This document shows, in pieces, positions 1 to 8,513 of a DNA stretch of 53,975 nt. Origin of the DNA: Lachnospiraceae bacterium (GTDB lineage Bacteria; Bacillota; Clostridia; Lachnospirales; Lachnospiraceae); NCBI GenBank assembly GCA_024680815.1, contig JAILBQ010000063.1:1-53975 (forward strand), given 5' to 3'. Positions within the stretch are counted from its first letter, which is position 1; every line of letters begins with the position of its first letter. The translations under genes and the position numbers were made by a program. The notes under the pieces are model-generated. The model saw only the letters and a list, made by a program, of their open reading frames with translations. It ran no database searches and had not been told where the DNA came from.

Positions 1-1
1 G

Positions 2-460
2 GAGTGTATGTTCGCCGGCAACGACGTGAGCACCAGGACTCTGCTCTCAACGGGGATCCGTCCCGATGTGCTGAAAGAAAAGAATCTTTCGGAGAGACAG
101 ATAAAGGTACATCTGGAAGCTTTCGAAAAACTGAAGGCAGAGGCGGAGGAAATAGAACGTTCGATCCGGCTGGGCAATTCAGATGAAATGATTCAGAATC
201 GTAAGCAGGAGCTTATGAGGGAAAAGATTGAACTGGATTCGAAAATCAAAAAGCTCCGGGAGAGGGTTTCGGAAATCAGCGACAACATCGAAACCGCTTC
301 GGATGCAAAAATTGTAGTGACCAATACGGCATTTTCGGGATGTATAATACAGGTGGATCAGCAGCAGATGGTTCTGGATGAGACGAAACGCAAGGTTGAA
401 TTTGCCATCAATCATTCGGCGGGAGGAAATCTTTCCATACGGCCTATTGTTGAGTGGTAG
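2..460 (+). CDS. FapA/DUF342 family protein, C-terminal part (gene truncated by window edge)
   Basis: The gene starts before the window. The frame enters at base 2 and about 152 codons remain before the TAG at 458-460. The visible part is a charged, heptad-like coiled coil of roughly 80 residues rich in E, K and R (for example ERSIRLGNSDEM, KLRERVSEI), followed by a short beta-rich tail (VVTNTAFSGCIIQV ... LSIRPIVEW). A long coiled coil followed by a small beta tail is how DUF342 (FapA-type) proteins end. The family is named after flagellar assembly, but it is common in bacteria without flagella, and no flagellar gene is in this window, so a flagellar role is not supported. The following genes are close and on the same strand, which suggests a shared transcript. 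Confidence 0.72.
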   Translation, partial: ECMFAGNDVSTRTLLSTGIRPDVLKEKNLSERQIKVHLEAFEKLKAEAEEIERSIRLGNSDEMIQNRKQELMREKIELDSKIKKLRERVSEISDNIETASDAKIVVTNTAFSGCIIQVDQQQMVLDETKRKVEFAINHSAGGNLSIRPIVEW

Positions 461-491
461 GATTAATGATGTTTTTTCGGAGTAATGATAA

Positions 492-638
492 ATGATAGAT
501 TTTGAGGAAGAGTTAAAAAAGTTTCATCCTTCGCCGGAAGTTGAGGAGGTGGAGGATATCATTCATGCTCATGACGCCTCTGACCTGATCGATGTTTTGC
601 TGTCAATGATGGAAACGGAGCAGGGAGAACACTATTAA
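492..638 (+). CDS. Small conserved-looking acidic protein, 48 aa, unknown function
   Basis: A 48-codon reading frame lies between the FapA-like gene and the zinc-ribbon/TPR gene. It starts at ATG 492, nine bases after a CGGAG ribosome site (478-482), and ends at TAA 636-638. That TAA overlaps the AAGGAG ribosome site of the next gene. The product starts MIDFEEELKKFHPSPEVEEVE and ends METEQGEHY. It is strongly acidic, probably helical and without cysteines, with no signal peptide or membrane segment. Position, ribosome site and tight packing argue that it is real. I do not recognise the family. It may be a partner of the flanking TPR protein, but that rests only on adjacency. Confidence 0.6.
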   Translation: MIDFEEELKKFHPSPEVEEVEDIIHAHDASDLIDVLLSMMETEQGEHY

Positions 639-649
639 GGAGCTGAAGC

Positions 650-2257
650 ATGAGGTGTTATAGCTGCGGCGCCACGCTGTCCGAGGATGATTTCTGCAAC
701 GCCTGCGGTGCGGATGTCAAATCCTATAAGCGAATCATACGTTTATCCAATTCCTGCTATAATGAAGGTCTTAAAAGGGCTAAGATCCGGGATCTTTCCG
801 GAGCTGTAAGCTCTCTTAAGGAGAGCCTTAAGTGCAATAAGACCAACATTGAAGCCAGAAACCTTTTGGGCCTTGTCTATTTTGAGATGGGGGAGGTAGT
901 TCTGGCTCTTTCGGAATGGATAATTTCAAAAAATTACCGGGCCAAAAATAATATTGCCGATGATTTCATGCAGGAGGTACAGGAAAATCCGGCAAAGCTT
1001 GAGATGCTCAATACCTCAATAAAGAAATATAACCAGGCTTTGGATTACTGTGCCCAGGGCAGCTATGATCTGGCGATTATACAGCTGAAAAGCGTGGTTT
1101 CCAAAAATCCGAAGCTTGTTCGGGGTTACCAGCTTCTGGGACTTCTCTATCTTCAGGGGGAGCAGTGGGAAAAGGCAAAAAAGGCCTTAAACAGAGCACT
1201 CAGGGTGGATGCGGGAAATCCCGAAACCCGTTATTATTTAAGCGAAGCGGAGCAGGCTTTAAACGAGCTTGCCGCCGTTCCGGCCGAAAACCGCATGAAA
1301 ACACGGGAAGAGGCTATTACCTATCAGAGCGGAAACGAGACGATAATTCAGCCGTTGAACACTCAGGAGCGATCCGGTTCGATTACGGTGCTCAATATCA
1401 TTATCGGGCTGGCTATCGGTGCCGCGATAATGTGGTTTCTCATTCTGCCCGCGAGAATCCAGTCTGCCCGTAAAGAGATTAATGAAGAGCTGCAGAATGT
1501 CTCGGATGAGCTGACATCCAAGTCCGCCGATCTTGAGGAAATGGACAAACGGCTGGAGGCTTTGCAGAATGAAAACAATGCGTCAAAAGAGGAGCTGGAA
1601 AGCTATACCGGTTCCAGCGGAATGATGAACAGCTTCGACGGTCTCTTTGATTCCGCTGCGCTTTATATCAATGATCCGGGAAACGCCAGGGAAGCGGCAA
1701 AGCTTCTTGAGGGAGTAAGCGAAAACGCATCCTCCAGGAAATCCTATCAGAATCTTTATTCCGTCATGTTTTCAAAAGTTGGCTCTGAGGCAGCCTCTGC
1801 CGCGCTGGATTCCGGAAAGCAGTGTTATAACACCGGAGACTATACCGGCGCCATTGTGGATCTGACCGAGGCTTTCGGGCTTAATTCCTCTTTGGACGAG
1901 GCGCTTTATTATCTTGCTCAAAGCTATCTGAAAAGCGGAGATGAAACAAAGGGCAGAGAGCTTTTGAATCAGCTGACGAATACATTTCCCGATTCGGAGT
2001 ATGCGGGTCGTGCAAAAGACTATCTGAGTACGGGAAATACCGATGAGACACCTGCCGAAACCGGACAGGAAGAAAATGATAACGGCGAAACGCAGGAACG
2101 AAAGAAAAAGACCGAAGAACAGACTGAAGCTGCGGCTGCCGTAGAACTTCCGGCAGTTCCCGCACCCGCCGCCACACCCACACCTGCACCGGTTACCCAG
2201 GCCCCGGCAGCAATAGATGAACTGCAGGCGGGAGCTGCACAGGAAGGGGTCTTTTAA
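650..2257 (+). CDS. Zinc-ribbon / TPR membrane protein
   Basis: A 535-residue protein starting at ATG 650 behind AAGGAG (637-642). It opens with a zinc ribbon (C3xxC6 and C16xxC19). Residues about 30-205 are TPR-like helical repeats (YNEGLKRAKIRDLSGAVSSL, LDYCAQGSYDLAIIQLKSVV, YLQGEQWEKAKKALNRALRV). One membrane helix lies at about 246-267 (ITVLNIIIGLAIGAAIMWFLIL), then a coiled coil at about 272-318. A second TPR set follows at about 375-455 (GKQCYNTGDYTGAIVDLTEAF), and the end is a Glu-rich then Pro/Ala-rich low-complexity tail. The N-terminal zinc ribbon should be cytoplasmic and the second TPR block outside, giving one TPR array on each side of the membrane. This looks like a scaffold that bridges the membrane. 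No enzymatic domain is visible and the role is unknown. Confidence 0.78.
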   Translation: MRCYSCGATLSEDDFCNACGADVKSYKRIIRLSNSCYNEGLKRAKIRDLSGAVSSLKESLKCNKTNIEARNLLGLVYFEMGEVVLALSEWIISKNYRAKNNIADDFMQEVQENPAKLEMLNTSIKKYNQALDYCAQGSYDLAIIQLKSVVSKNPKLVRGYQLLGLLYLQGEQWEKAKKALNRALRVDAGNPETRYYLSEAEQALNELAAVPAENRMKTREEAITYQSGNETIIQPLNTQERSGSITVLNIIIGLAIGAAIMWFLILPARIQSARKEINEELQNVSDELTSKSADLEEMDKRLEALQNENNASKEELESYTGSSGMMNSFDGLFDSAALYINDPGNAREAAKLLEGVSENASSRKSYQNLYSVMFSKVGSEAASAALDSGKQCYNTGDYTGAIVDLTEAFGLNSSLDEALYYLAQSYLKSGDETKGRELLNQLTNTFPDSEYAGRAKDYLSTGNTDETPAETGQEENDNGETQERKKKTEEQTEAAAAVELPAVPAPAATPTPAPVTQAPAAIDELQAGAAQEGVF

Positions 2258-2259
2258 TT

Positions 2260-3672
2260 GTGAAACCGGACTGGTCTTTCATGACAAGACGTCAGTACGG
2301 TCTTATGTTTTTGGGGCTTGTGGGAGTAACGGTTGCGATAACCTGGCTCTGGCACCGCTTCAAAAAAAGAAATACGGTTTTATTCGGAACCTTTCTTTTT
2401 TCTGTTGTTCTGAAGGGGCTTTACATCTGGTATACTCCGACCTATGCCAGACAGCATGATTTTTTTGATTTTACCAGCGGCCAGGGGCAGGCTGCATACA
2501 TAGAATGGTTTTATGATCATGTATCCCTGCCGGATTTTGATCCGCGAAAGATCTGGGGCTTTTTCCAGCCGCCCCTGCACCATATTCTGGCTGCAATGTG
2601 GCTGCGGCTTCAGACCCTTGCGGGAGTGTCCTATCTGACAGCGTGCGAGGGTATTCAGGTTCTGACGCTCCTCTACAGCGTGCTGTTTTCAATATATGCA
2701 CTTCTCCTGTTTCGCAGAAACGGGCTGAAGGGAAGAGGGCTTGAGCTTGCTTTCGCAGTAACTGCCCTGCATCCGATTTTTATATTGTTTGCCGGGTCGC
2801 TGAATAATGATACTCTGGTGGCGCTGTTTCTCCTGATGTCGATTTATTACGGCGTCACATGGGCTGAAAAACAGAATTATCCCGAGATTATCAAGCTTGC
2901 GCTTTCAGTGGGCTGCGGTATGATGACAAAGCTTTCGGAAATTCTCGCGGTGCCTGCCCTCGTTTTTCTCTTCCTTTGGGTATGGATAAAGGGCGGAAGG
3001 GAGAGATTCGGAAAGCTGCTTAAGCAATACCTTGTTTTCGGGGCAATATCGCTTCCCCTTGGATTGGCGTACCCGCTCAGAAACTTCTTCCGTTTTGGAG
3101 TTCCGCTTCAGTATACTCCTGAGGTGGGTGAACCTCTGCTGGGGTATTCATTGTGGGAACGGCTTTTTGACATTCGCACCGTGACACCGTTCGCAAGTAT
3201 GGTGAAAAACGGTAATGCTTTTGATGAGTATAATATCCCCCTGGCGATCATGAAGACATCGCTGACGGGTGAGTTTCCCTTTGCCTCAGCGAACGGCTAC
3301 ATGGTTCCTTTCGGGTGGATACTGCTCATAAGTGCGTCGATGCTTGCTCTGGTCTGTCTGTTTGCCACCTTTATGGTATCAGCCGGACGTACGGAGCTGA
3401 AGGACGGCCTCCTGAGGGGATATTACCTGACAGCATATGGAACGGCTGTTATTTTTATAATAAATCTTTGTTTCAAAATACCGAATTTCAGCTCCCAGGA
3501 TTTCCGGTATATTGCCCATGTGACGGCGTTGGAATCGCTGTATCTCGGGCTTCTTTATCAGAAATCGGAAAAAAGCGGGAACAGGAAGATAACCTGCGGC
3601 TTAATTACGGTGCTGGTTCTTGTTTTTACCGCAGCCTCTTCCATGGTTTATATGCTTTTGGGACTGCCATAG
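2260..3672 (+). CDS. Polytopic GT-C-like glycosyltransferase family membrane protein
   Basis: A 470-residue integral membrane protein starting at GTG 2260, two bases after the previous stop, with AGGAAGGGG just upstream. It has about ten hydrophobic helices spread over its length. After the first two helices there is a loop with RQHDFFDF and then a QPPLHH segment. This resembles the acidic loop and PPLYY-like motif of GT-C enzymes (ArnT/PMT/GT39 types), which take sugar from a polyprenyl-phosphate carrier and transfer it on the outer face of the membrane. HPIFILFAGSLNNDTLVALF also fits that superfamily. The acceptor and sugar cannot be read from sequence. It sits between a TPR scaffold and an SbcD-like gene, which gives little functional help. 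A generic polytopic membrane protein is the alternative. Confidence 0.66.
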   Translation: MKPDWSFMTRRQYGLMFLGLVGVTVAITWLWHRFKKRNTVLFGTFLFSVVLKGLYIWYTPTYARQHDFFDFTSGQGQAAYIEWFYDHVSLPDFDPRKIWGFFQPPLHHILAAMWLRLQTLAGVSYLTACEGIQVLTLLYSVLFSIYALLLFRRNGLKGRGLELAFAVTALHPIFILFAGSLNNDTLVALFLLMSIYYGVTWAEKQNYPEIIKLALSVGCGMMTKLSEILAVPALVFLFLWVWIKGGRERFGKLLKQYLVFGAISLPLGLAYPLRNFFRFGVPLQYTPEVGEPLLGYSLWERLFDIRTVTPFASMVKNGNAFDEYNIPLAIMKTSLTGEFPFASANGYMVPFGWILLISASMLALVCLFATFMVSAGRTELKDGLLRGYYLTAYGTAVIFIINLCFKIPNFSSQDFRYIAHVTALESLYLGLLYQKSEKSGNRKITCGLITVLVLVFTAASSMVYMLLGLP

Positions 3673-3687
3673 AAAGGACAGAGCCTT

Positions 3688-4476
3688 ATGAAGCTCATTC
3701 ATTGTGCGGATTCCTTTAAGGACTCCCGGGACAGTATTGTTTCAGGTAACGGGTGTATGGGAAAACAGAGCGGGAGGATTGTTACCTTTCTGCGGCTGGT
3801 TAAGTATGCTCTAAACACCTCTGTTAAGGCGCTCCTGATTATGGGCGATCTTTTTTGCCCGGAGGAAATGAATACGGAGCTTCAGGAAGTTCTTATGACC
3901 TGTATTGAAAAAAATCCTGAACTGGAGTTTTGTTTCTTAAGCGGCGAAGATGAGGCGGAGCCTCTTTCGGAACTGCTGCACGGAGAGCTGAAAAATGTAA
4001 AAGTTCTGGAAAAGGGAAATATTGTCCGTATGGATGAGAATCTCGTAATCACGGGAGCGGAAGGAGCAGAAGCCCTTTCCGAAACGGATGTAAATCTTGT
4101 TGCTGTGCGGGAAGAGGGAAAGCCGGAAATCTGGGCAGGGAAACATATTGATTACCTGGCCTTCTGTGACGGGTCATACCGGGAGCTTCGGCTGGAGAAG
4201 AGGGGATACATGGTTTCTCCCGGATATATTTTTTCGGGAGGGGAGAGCAAAAGCGGTTTTGTGGAGCTGGAGCTTTCCGATGGCGTTCTGAAACATCGTT
4301 ATGTACGTTTTTCTCCGGAAAGGGGCGTGCCGATTCTGGAGCAGGAAACCTTCAGGTATGACATTTCCCTTAAAGGGGAATTTACCAGACTCGTGATGGA
4401 CACAGATATTTCCGAGGATGATAAACAGGTGATTTTGGGTATGGGAGAGCGGGCCCTGACAGGAAGTGAGCCATGA
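3688..4476 (+). CDS. Degenerate SbcD-like calcineurin-type phosphoesterase (probable pseudoenzyme)
   Basis: A 262-residue protein with the layout of the SbcD/Mre11/YhaO metallophosphoesterases. The fold markers can be traced: IHCAD at the N terminus, LLIMGDLFCP where active enzymes have GDxFD, FLSGEDEA where they have GNHD, and YLAFCDGSYRELRLEKRGYMVSPGY where they have xLGHIHxP...YPGS. The Asp of the first motif and the GDLF are kept, but the DxH histidine, the GNHD Asn/His pair and the GHIH histidines are gone. Metal-dependent nuclease activity is therefore unlikely. It overlaps the following ATPase gene by four bases (ATGA), the same order as sbcD-sbcC and yhaO-yhaN. I infer a structural or regulatory subunit of that ATPase. 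Confidence 0.68.
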   Translation: MKLIHCADSFKDSRDSIVSGNGCMGKQSGRIVTFLRLVKYALNTSVKALLIMGDLFCPEEMNTELQEVLMTCIEKNPELEFCFLSGEDEAEPLSELLHGELKNVKVLEKGNIVRMDENLVITGAEGAEALSETDVNLVAVREEGKPEIWAGKHIDYLAFCDGSYRELRLEKRGYMVSPGYIFSGGESKSGFVELELSDGVLKHRYVRFSPERGVPILEQETFRYDISLKGEFTRLVMDTDISEDDKQVILGMGERALTGSEP

Positions 4477-5693
4477 AAATCATTTCGTGTTATATTGAAA
4501 ACTTCGGAAGACTCCATTCTGTCCGCTGTGAGCTGGAGAGCGGGCTTAATATGATGGATGCCGGGAACGGCTGGGGGAAAAGCACGTTTGCCGCATACCT
4601 CCGGGCCATGTTTTACGGACTTCCGCCCGGGATGAGCGGAACAGGTTATGATAAAAAAGACTTAAGGCGTAATTACAGGCCCTGGCAGGGCGGGAAGTTC
4701 GGCGGGAGGCTGTTGTTTGAGTATGACAGCCGCAAGCTTCAGGTGGAGCGCTTTTTCGGGGATTCGCCGGATGAGGACAGTTTTTCCCTGACAGACGCTG
4801 AAACGAAGGAGGAGATTACCGATTTCGAAAGCGAAATCGGATTGGAGCTTTTCGGAATTGACGCTGAAGGGTTTGAGCGAAGCGCATATATTCCTCAGAA
4901 CGAGCTGGAATTTACCGGGAACGATGCTATCGAGGACAGGCTGCTCGGACTCCTGGAAAATGACGGAAGCGGAAAAAACACTTACAGGAAAGCGCTGGAG
5001 CGTCTGGAAAGTGCCGAAAGAGCTCTTGATAGGGGAGACGGCCGGGGGAAAATTCCGGAGCTTAAGAAGAAGCTTTCCTTACTGGAGGATGAAATAAAGT
5101 CGGATGAGCGCAGACTCCGTGAGAAGGAGGCGCTTCTGAAAAGCGGCAACAGACTGAAGAGATTTCTTCAGGCAAGGCTTTATGAGGATGCGGAGAAGGA
5201 GAGGGAGAGACTTAAGGAGGTTATAGCAAAAAAACGCGGAGAAGCTGAGGCCGGGCGAGAGGGGATGAAAAAGGAAGAGGAACGCCTGCGCCAGCTTGAG
5301 CAGACCGTGCAATTCCTCCGGGAGGCAAGGGCGAAGCTTTCGGATGTATATATGAACCGCATGAGAACATATTTTGCAGCTTTTCTTATGGAGGTTACGG
5401 AGGAAACCGGAATTACCCTGGAAAATGATTTCAGTCTTAAAAAAACCGCCGCGGGTGAGGTGAGATCGATTCAAAGCTTAAGCTGCGGACTCCGGGATCT
5501 GGTACAGCTGTGCGCCCGCTTTGCTCTGGTTGATACACTTTATGAAAAAGAAAGACCCCCGATCATTCTGGATGATGTTATGACCAATCTGGATGACAGG
5601 AATTTTGAACGTATGATGCGCTGTGTTAAACGCCTCTCGGAAAAGGGGCAGGTAATTTATCTTACCTGCCATTCCAGCAGAGAGGTTCATTAA
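4473..5693 (+). CDS. Short SbcC/YhaN-like AAA/ABC-type ATPase
   Basis: A 406-residue ATPase. Walker A is GNGWGKST at 31-38, after the MKIISCYIENFGRL start typical of SbcC/RecF-like proteins. A Q-loop-like YIPQNELEF follows near residue 145. A short coiled coil rich in K/E/R runs from about 165 to 290. The ABC-type signature appears as LSCGLRD at 336-342, Walker B as IILDDVMTNLD at 364-374, and the protein ends with a LTCHS switch-like histidine. SbcC and YhaN are usually 900 residues or more with a CxxC zinc hook. Here the coiled coil is greatly shortened and has no CxxC hook. The start codon overlaps the stop of the degenerate SbcD-like gene, so the two are translationally coupled. DNA binding or repair is likely by family, but the nuclease partner appears dead. 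Confidence 0.78.
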   Translation: MKIISCYIENFGRLHSVRCELESGLNMMDAGNGWGKSTFAAYLRAMFYGLPPGMSGTGYDKKDLRRNYRPWQGGKFGGRLLFEYDSRKLQVERFFGDSPDEDSFSLTDAETKEEITDFESEIGLELFGIDAEGFERSAYIPQNELEFTGNDAIEDRLLGLLENDGSGKNTYRKALERLESAERALDRGDGRGKIPELKKKLSLLEDEIKSDERRLREKEALLKSGNRLKRFLQARLYEDAEKERERLKEVIAKKRGEAEAGREGMKKEEERLRQLEQTVQFLREARAKLSDVYMNRMRTYFAAFLMEVTEETGITLENDFSLKKTAAGEVRSIQSLSCGLRDLVQLCARFALVDTLYEKERPPIILDDVMTNLDDRNFERMMRCVKRLSEKGQVIYLTCHSSREVH

Positions 5694-5725
5694 CCTAATA
5701 TAATGAAAAGGAGAACAAAAGCAGC

Positions 5726-6451
5726 ATGGAGACAATGGACGATTTCAAACAGGAGCTGAACGATTCCTTTGAGAAGCTTGACGGAGGAGACATTATGTCC
5801 GGCAAGGTGGAAAACGAGGAGCAGGCTGAGGATCTGATGGCCTGGAACCGCTTGAAGGAAATGAAGGACAGCAAGGAGACACTCCGCGTTAAGATCGGCG
5901 GCATGGTGAACGGAGGCCTTATTGCGTATGTTGAGGATGTGCGCGGCTTTATTCCGGCCTCACAGATTGCCGAGGAGCATGTGGAAAACCTGGATGAGTA
6001 TCTGGGAAAAACACTGGATGTAAGGATTACAACGGTGGATATGGCAAGAAAAAGGCTGGTGCTTTCCGCCAGGGAAATTCTCCGGGAAAAGGCCAGAGAG
6101 GAAAGAAAAGAAAATCTTGCCAGGCTCAGGGTCGGCGATGTGAAGACCGGAAAGGTGGAATCCTTAAAGGAATATGGGGCATTTGTGGATCTGGGCGGCG
6201 GAATCACAGGTCTCCTTCATGTTTCCCAGATTGCGAATAAACGCCTTAAACACCCCGGCGAAGTTCTGAAGGAGGGGCAGGAGGTTGAAGTAAAGATTAC
6301 GAAAATTGAAGGTGAGAGGATTTCGCTTTCAATGAAGGTTCTGGAAGAGGCAGACGGAGAAAACACGGAGCGGGAAGAGAAGGTTGTGCTTCCCGAAAGC
6401 AAGCCTCTCACCAACTCCATGGCTGATTTTTTAAAGGGGATCAAACTTTAG
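5726..6451 (+). CDS. RNA-binding protein with two S1 domains
   Basis: A 241-residue protein with two OB-fold S1 domains. The first is about residues 52-120 (LRVKIGGMVNGGLIAYVEDVRGFIPASQI, RLVLSAREI) and the second about 131-205 (VGDVKTGKVESLKEYGAFVDLGGGITGLLHVSQI, RISLSMKVL). The N-terminal 45 residues are acidic and the tail ends SMADFLKGIKL. Ribosomal protein S1 proper has four to six such domains, so this is a short S1-like protein as found in many Clostridia, probably touching mRNA or the ribosome. AAAAGGAG lies about 13 bases before the ATG, a long spacing. A TATAAT at 5699-5704 might be a -10 box, but I see no good -35. Its last 21 bases overlap the end of the convergent DUF5721 gene. 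Confidence 0.84.
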   Translation: METMDDFKQELNDSFEKLDGGDIMSGKVENEEQAEDLMAWNRLKEMKDSKETLRVKIGGMVNGGLIAYVEDVRGFIPASQIAEEHVENLDEYLGKTLDVRITTVDMARKRLVLSAREILREKAREERKENLARLRVGDVKTGKVESLKEYGAFVDLGGGITGLLHVSQIANKRLKHPGEVLKEGQEVEVKITKIEGERISLSMKVLEEADGENTEREEKVVLPESKPLTNSMADFLKGIKL

Positions 6452-6907
6452 GCCGTTTTCCGTAAGGAATTTTTCTGTCATGGCATCCCATTCTTGTTCC
6501 GCGGCGCGATCTCCGGAAAAGACACGATAGTTCACTCCTGTGGTCAGGGTGCAAACATTTTCTTCATAAAGCACTTTAAGATGCAGGGCGGAAATCCCGG
6601 AAATGTCTGATTCAAAAGAAAGAGACGCCGGATCCCGGCTGAGGACAAGCTTCAGCGACAGGGGGGTCCGGCGTCCTTTTATTATATTCAGACAGAAGGG
6701 GCGAAGTTCTTTCCACAGCACATATTCCGCACCGGTCGGAACAAAGCTTTCATCACCGCGAAAAAAAGCTTCATTTATGTGACCGTCAATCGTAGTGGTG
6801 GTATACATTTTTATTACTGCGCTGTTGAGGAAGAAGGTATCGAACAACTCGTCCGTGAAAAGAGCCTTCATAAGGCTTTTGATATCGGTAATACGAAAAA
6901 GGGTCAA
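6431..6907 (-). CDS. DUF5721 family protein
   Basis: A 158-residue minus-strand protein starting with TTG (6907-6905) five bases after a perfect AGGAGG. The N terminus reads MTLFRITDIKSLMKALFTDELFDTFFL and continues with TTTTIDGHINEAFF, which I recognise as the DUF5721 pattern. It has no membrane segment or signal peptide, and its function is unknown. It is the last gene of argG-DUF1294-DUF5721. Its ribosome site is built into the stop codon region of the DUF1294 gene, so the two are probably translationally coupled. Its C-terminal codons overlap the 3' end of the opposite S1-protein gene by 21 bp. Confidence 0.75.
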   Translation of the reverse strand: MTLFRITDIKSLMKALFTDELFDTFFLNSAVIKMYTTTTIDGHINEAFFRGDESFVPTGAEYVLWKELRPFCLNIIKGRRTPLSLKLVLSRDPASLSFESDISGISALHLKVLYEENVCTLTTGVNYRVFSGDRAAEQEWDAMTEKFLTENGLKFDPL

Positions 6908-6912
6908 GGAAA

Positions 6913-6918
6913 CCTCCT
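6913..6918 (-). promoter_or_regulatory. Ribosome binding site that fixes a TTG start
   Basis: Read on the minus strand this is AGGAGG, five bases upstream of the TTG at 6907-6905. It begins inside the TAG stop of the DUF1294 gene (TAGGAGG). No ATG or GTG in the same frame is nearby, so TTG is the best start for the DUF5721 gene. Confidence 0.8.
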
Positions 6919-7213
6919 ACATGAAGGTGATATCAGGCAGATTAAACCAGAGGATAAGCAGGGCGGCGCTTTCCAGAATAAAAATAAGCGGCATCCCGAT
7001 CAGAAATTTCCAGTGCTTTGTCTTATGGTGAAAGACACGCATACCAACCATACAGCCGACGGATCCCCCGAAAACGGCAGCCATGAACAAAGTGACCTCG
7101 CTGATGCGCCAGGCATTTCTTTCCGCTTTATGCTTATCAACACCCATGAGGATAAACCCGAAAAGGTTTATCCCCACGGCATAAGAGATCAGAAGGATCA
7201 GAAGGATTTTCAT
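6917..7213 (-). CDS. DUF1294 family small membrane protein
   Basis: A 98-residue membrane protein with about three hydrophobic helices (ILLILLISYAVGINLFGFILMGV, VTLFMAAVFGGSVGCMVGM, WKFLIGMPLIFILESAALLILWF). Between the first two is the charged segment DKHKAERNAWRISE, and after the second comes RVFHHKTKHWKF. The DKxxAxxxxxRIxE...GGsxGxxxGMxxFxHKTxxxxF pattern is that of DUF1294, whose function is unknown. The start lies nine bases after the argG stop, and I see no convincing ribosome site, so translation probably depends on ribosomes finishing argG. No link to arginine metabolism is known to me. Confidence 0.82.
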   Translation of the reverse strand: MKILLILLISYAVGINLFGFILMGVDKHKAERNAWRISEVTLFMAAVFGGSVGCMVGMRVFHHKTKHWKFLIGMPLIFILESAALLILWFNLPDITFM

Positions 7214-7222
7214 TATGGCGTA

Positions 7223-8443
7223 CTATTTTTCTGCTTCGGCAAGCTTCATTGCGCGTACCTTTGAGGAGAGCCCGAAGAGAGTGATAAAGCCCTGAGCATC
7301 GTGATGGTCGTACAGATCGCCCGTTTTAAAGGAAGCAAGGCTTTCGTTATAAAGAGAATAGGGTGATTCTTCCCCGGCCTTGATGATGTTTCCTTTATAC
7401 AGCTTCATACGGACTTCTCCGGTCACATATTTCTGTGTGGAATCGACGAATGCGCAGATCGCTTCCCTGAGGGGAGTGAACCACTTGCCTTCGTATACGA
7501 GCTGGGCAAGCTCGTCCCCCAGATGCTTTTTCAGGCGCATGCATTCCCTGTCAAGAATCAGCTCCTCCAGCTGCTCATGAGCGGCGTAGAGGATTGTTCC
7601 TCCGGGAGTTTCATAGACGCCCCGGCTCTTCATTCCCACAACACGGTTTTCCACAATATCGACAATTCCGATACCGTGCTTTCCTCCGAGGGCGTTCAGC
7701 TCCCCGATGATTTCGGACACTTTAAGCTTACGTCCGTTTACGGATACCGGGATCCCTGCTTCAAAAGCGATCGTAACGTATTCGCCTTCCTCCGGAGCCT
7801 TCTCGGGAGAAACTCCCAGAACCAGCAGGTGGTCATAATTCGGTTCTTCAGACGGATCCTCGAGTTCAAGGCCTTCATGACTTATATGCCACAGATTGCG
7901 GTCACGGCTGTAGGAGCTGTCTGCGGAAAACGGGAGCTCGATACCGTGTTCCCTGCAATAGGCAATTTCGGACTCTCTGGAATCCATGGTCCATTTCGGA
8001 TCTCTCCATGCCGCAATAATTTTCAGGTCAGGAGCCAGTGCCTTGATTCCGAGCTCAAACCTTATCTGGTCGTTTCCTTTTCCGGTGGCACCGTGGCAGA
8101 TTGCCGCCGCCCCTTCCTTCCTGGCAATTTCCACCAGCTTTTTCGCAATCAGGGGACGCGCCATGGAGGTTCCCAGAAGATATTGATTTTCATAAACCGC
8201 ATGGGCTTTCACGCAGGGCATGACATATTCATCGCTGAATTCGTCCACAACATTTTCAATATAGAGCTTCGAGGCCCCGGAGGACTTTGCACGTTCCTCA
8301 AGCCCGTCCAGTTCCTGTCCCTGACCGACGTCAATACAGGCGCAGATTACCTCGTAATCATAGTTTTCCTTTAACCATGGAATGATTGCCGTGGTATCCA
8401 GCCCGCCCGAATACGCCAGCACTACCTTTTCTTTTTCTGCCAT
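7223..8443 (-). CDS. argG: Argininosuccinate synthase
   Basis: ArgG joins citrulline and aspartate using ATP to give argininosuccinate, the next-to-last step of arginine synthesis. The 406-residue protein begins [25 protein letters not shown], with the SGGLDT pyrophosphate-binding loop of the N-type ATP pyrophosphatases. The conserved [15 protein letters not shown] and [19 protein letters not shown] stretches follow. I chose ATG 8443 because GGGGAGG lies six to seven bases upstream and family members start here. The ATG at 8518 in the same frame falls inside the likely -10 box. Transcription diverges from argC across a region with an ArgR-like operator, so repression by arginine is likely. 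DUF1294 and DUF5721 genes follow in the same operon. Confidence 0.97.
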   Translation of the reverse strand: MAEKEKVVLAYSGGLDTTAIIPWLKENYDYEVICACIDVGQGQELDGLEERAKSSGASKLYIENVVDEFSDEYVMPCVKAHAVYENQYLLGTSMARPLIAKKLVEIARKEGAAAICHGATGKGNDQIRFELGIKALAPDLKIIAAWRDPKWTMDSRESEIAYCREHGIELPFSADSSYSRDRNLWHISHEGLELEDPSEEPNYDHLLVLGVSPEKAPEEGEYVTIAFEAGIPVSVNGRKLKVSEIIGELNALGGKHGIGIVDIVENRVVGMKSRGVYETPGGTILYAAHEQLEELILDRECMRLKKHLGDELAQLVYEGKWFTPLREAICAFVDSTQKYVTGEVRMKLYKGNIIKAGEESPYSLYNESLASFKTGDLYDHHDAQGFITLFGLSSKVRAMKLAEAEK

Positions 8444-8513
8444 GTGAGCCTCCCCGGGATCTGTAAAGAATATCCCTGAAATCTGATTTTTTAACAGTTT
8501 AACGTTTTGAAAC

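Noticed and set aside
2-460. Flagellar role for the FapA-like gene
   Set aside because: The DUF342 family is widespread in non-flagellated bacteria and no flagellar gene is in the window.
7523-8374. Long plus-strand open frame (283 codons) opposite argG
   Set aside because: It is fully antisense to argG, has no ribosome site, and its product ([14 protein letters not shown]-like runs) is a mirror of the argG codons. It is a shadow frame.
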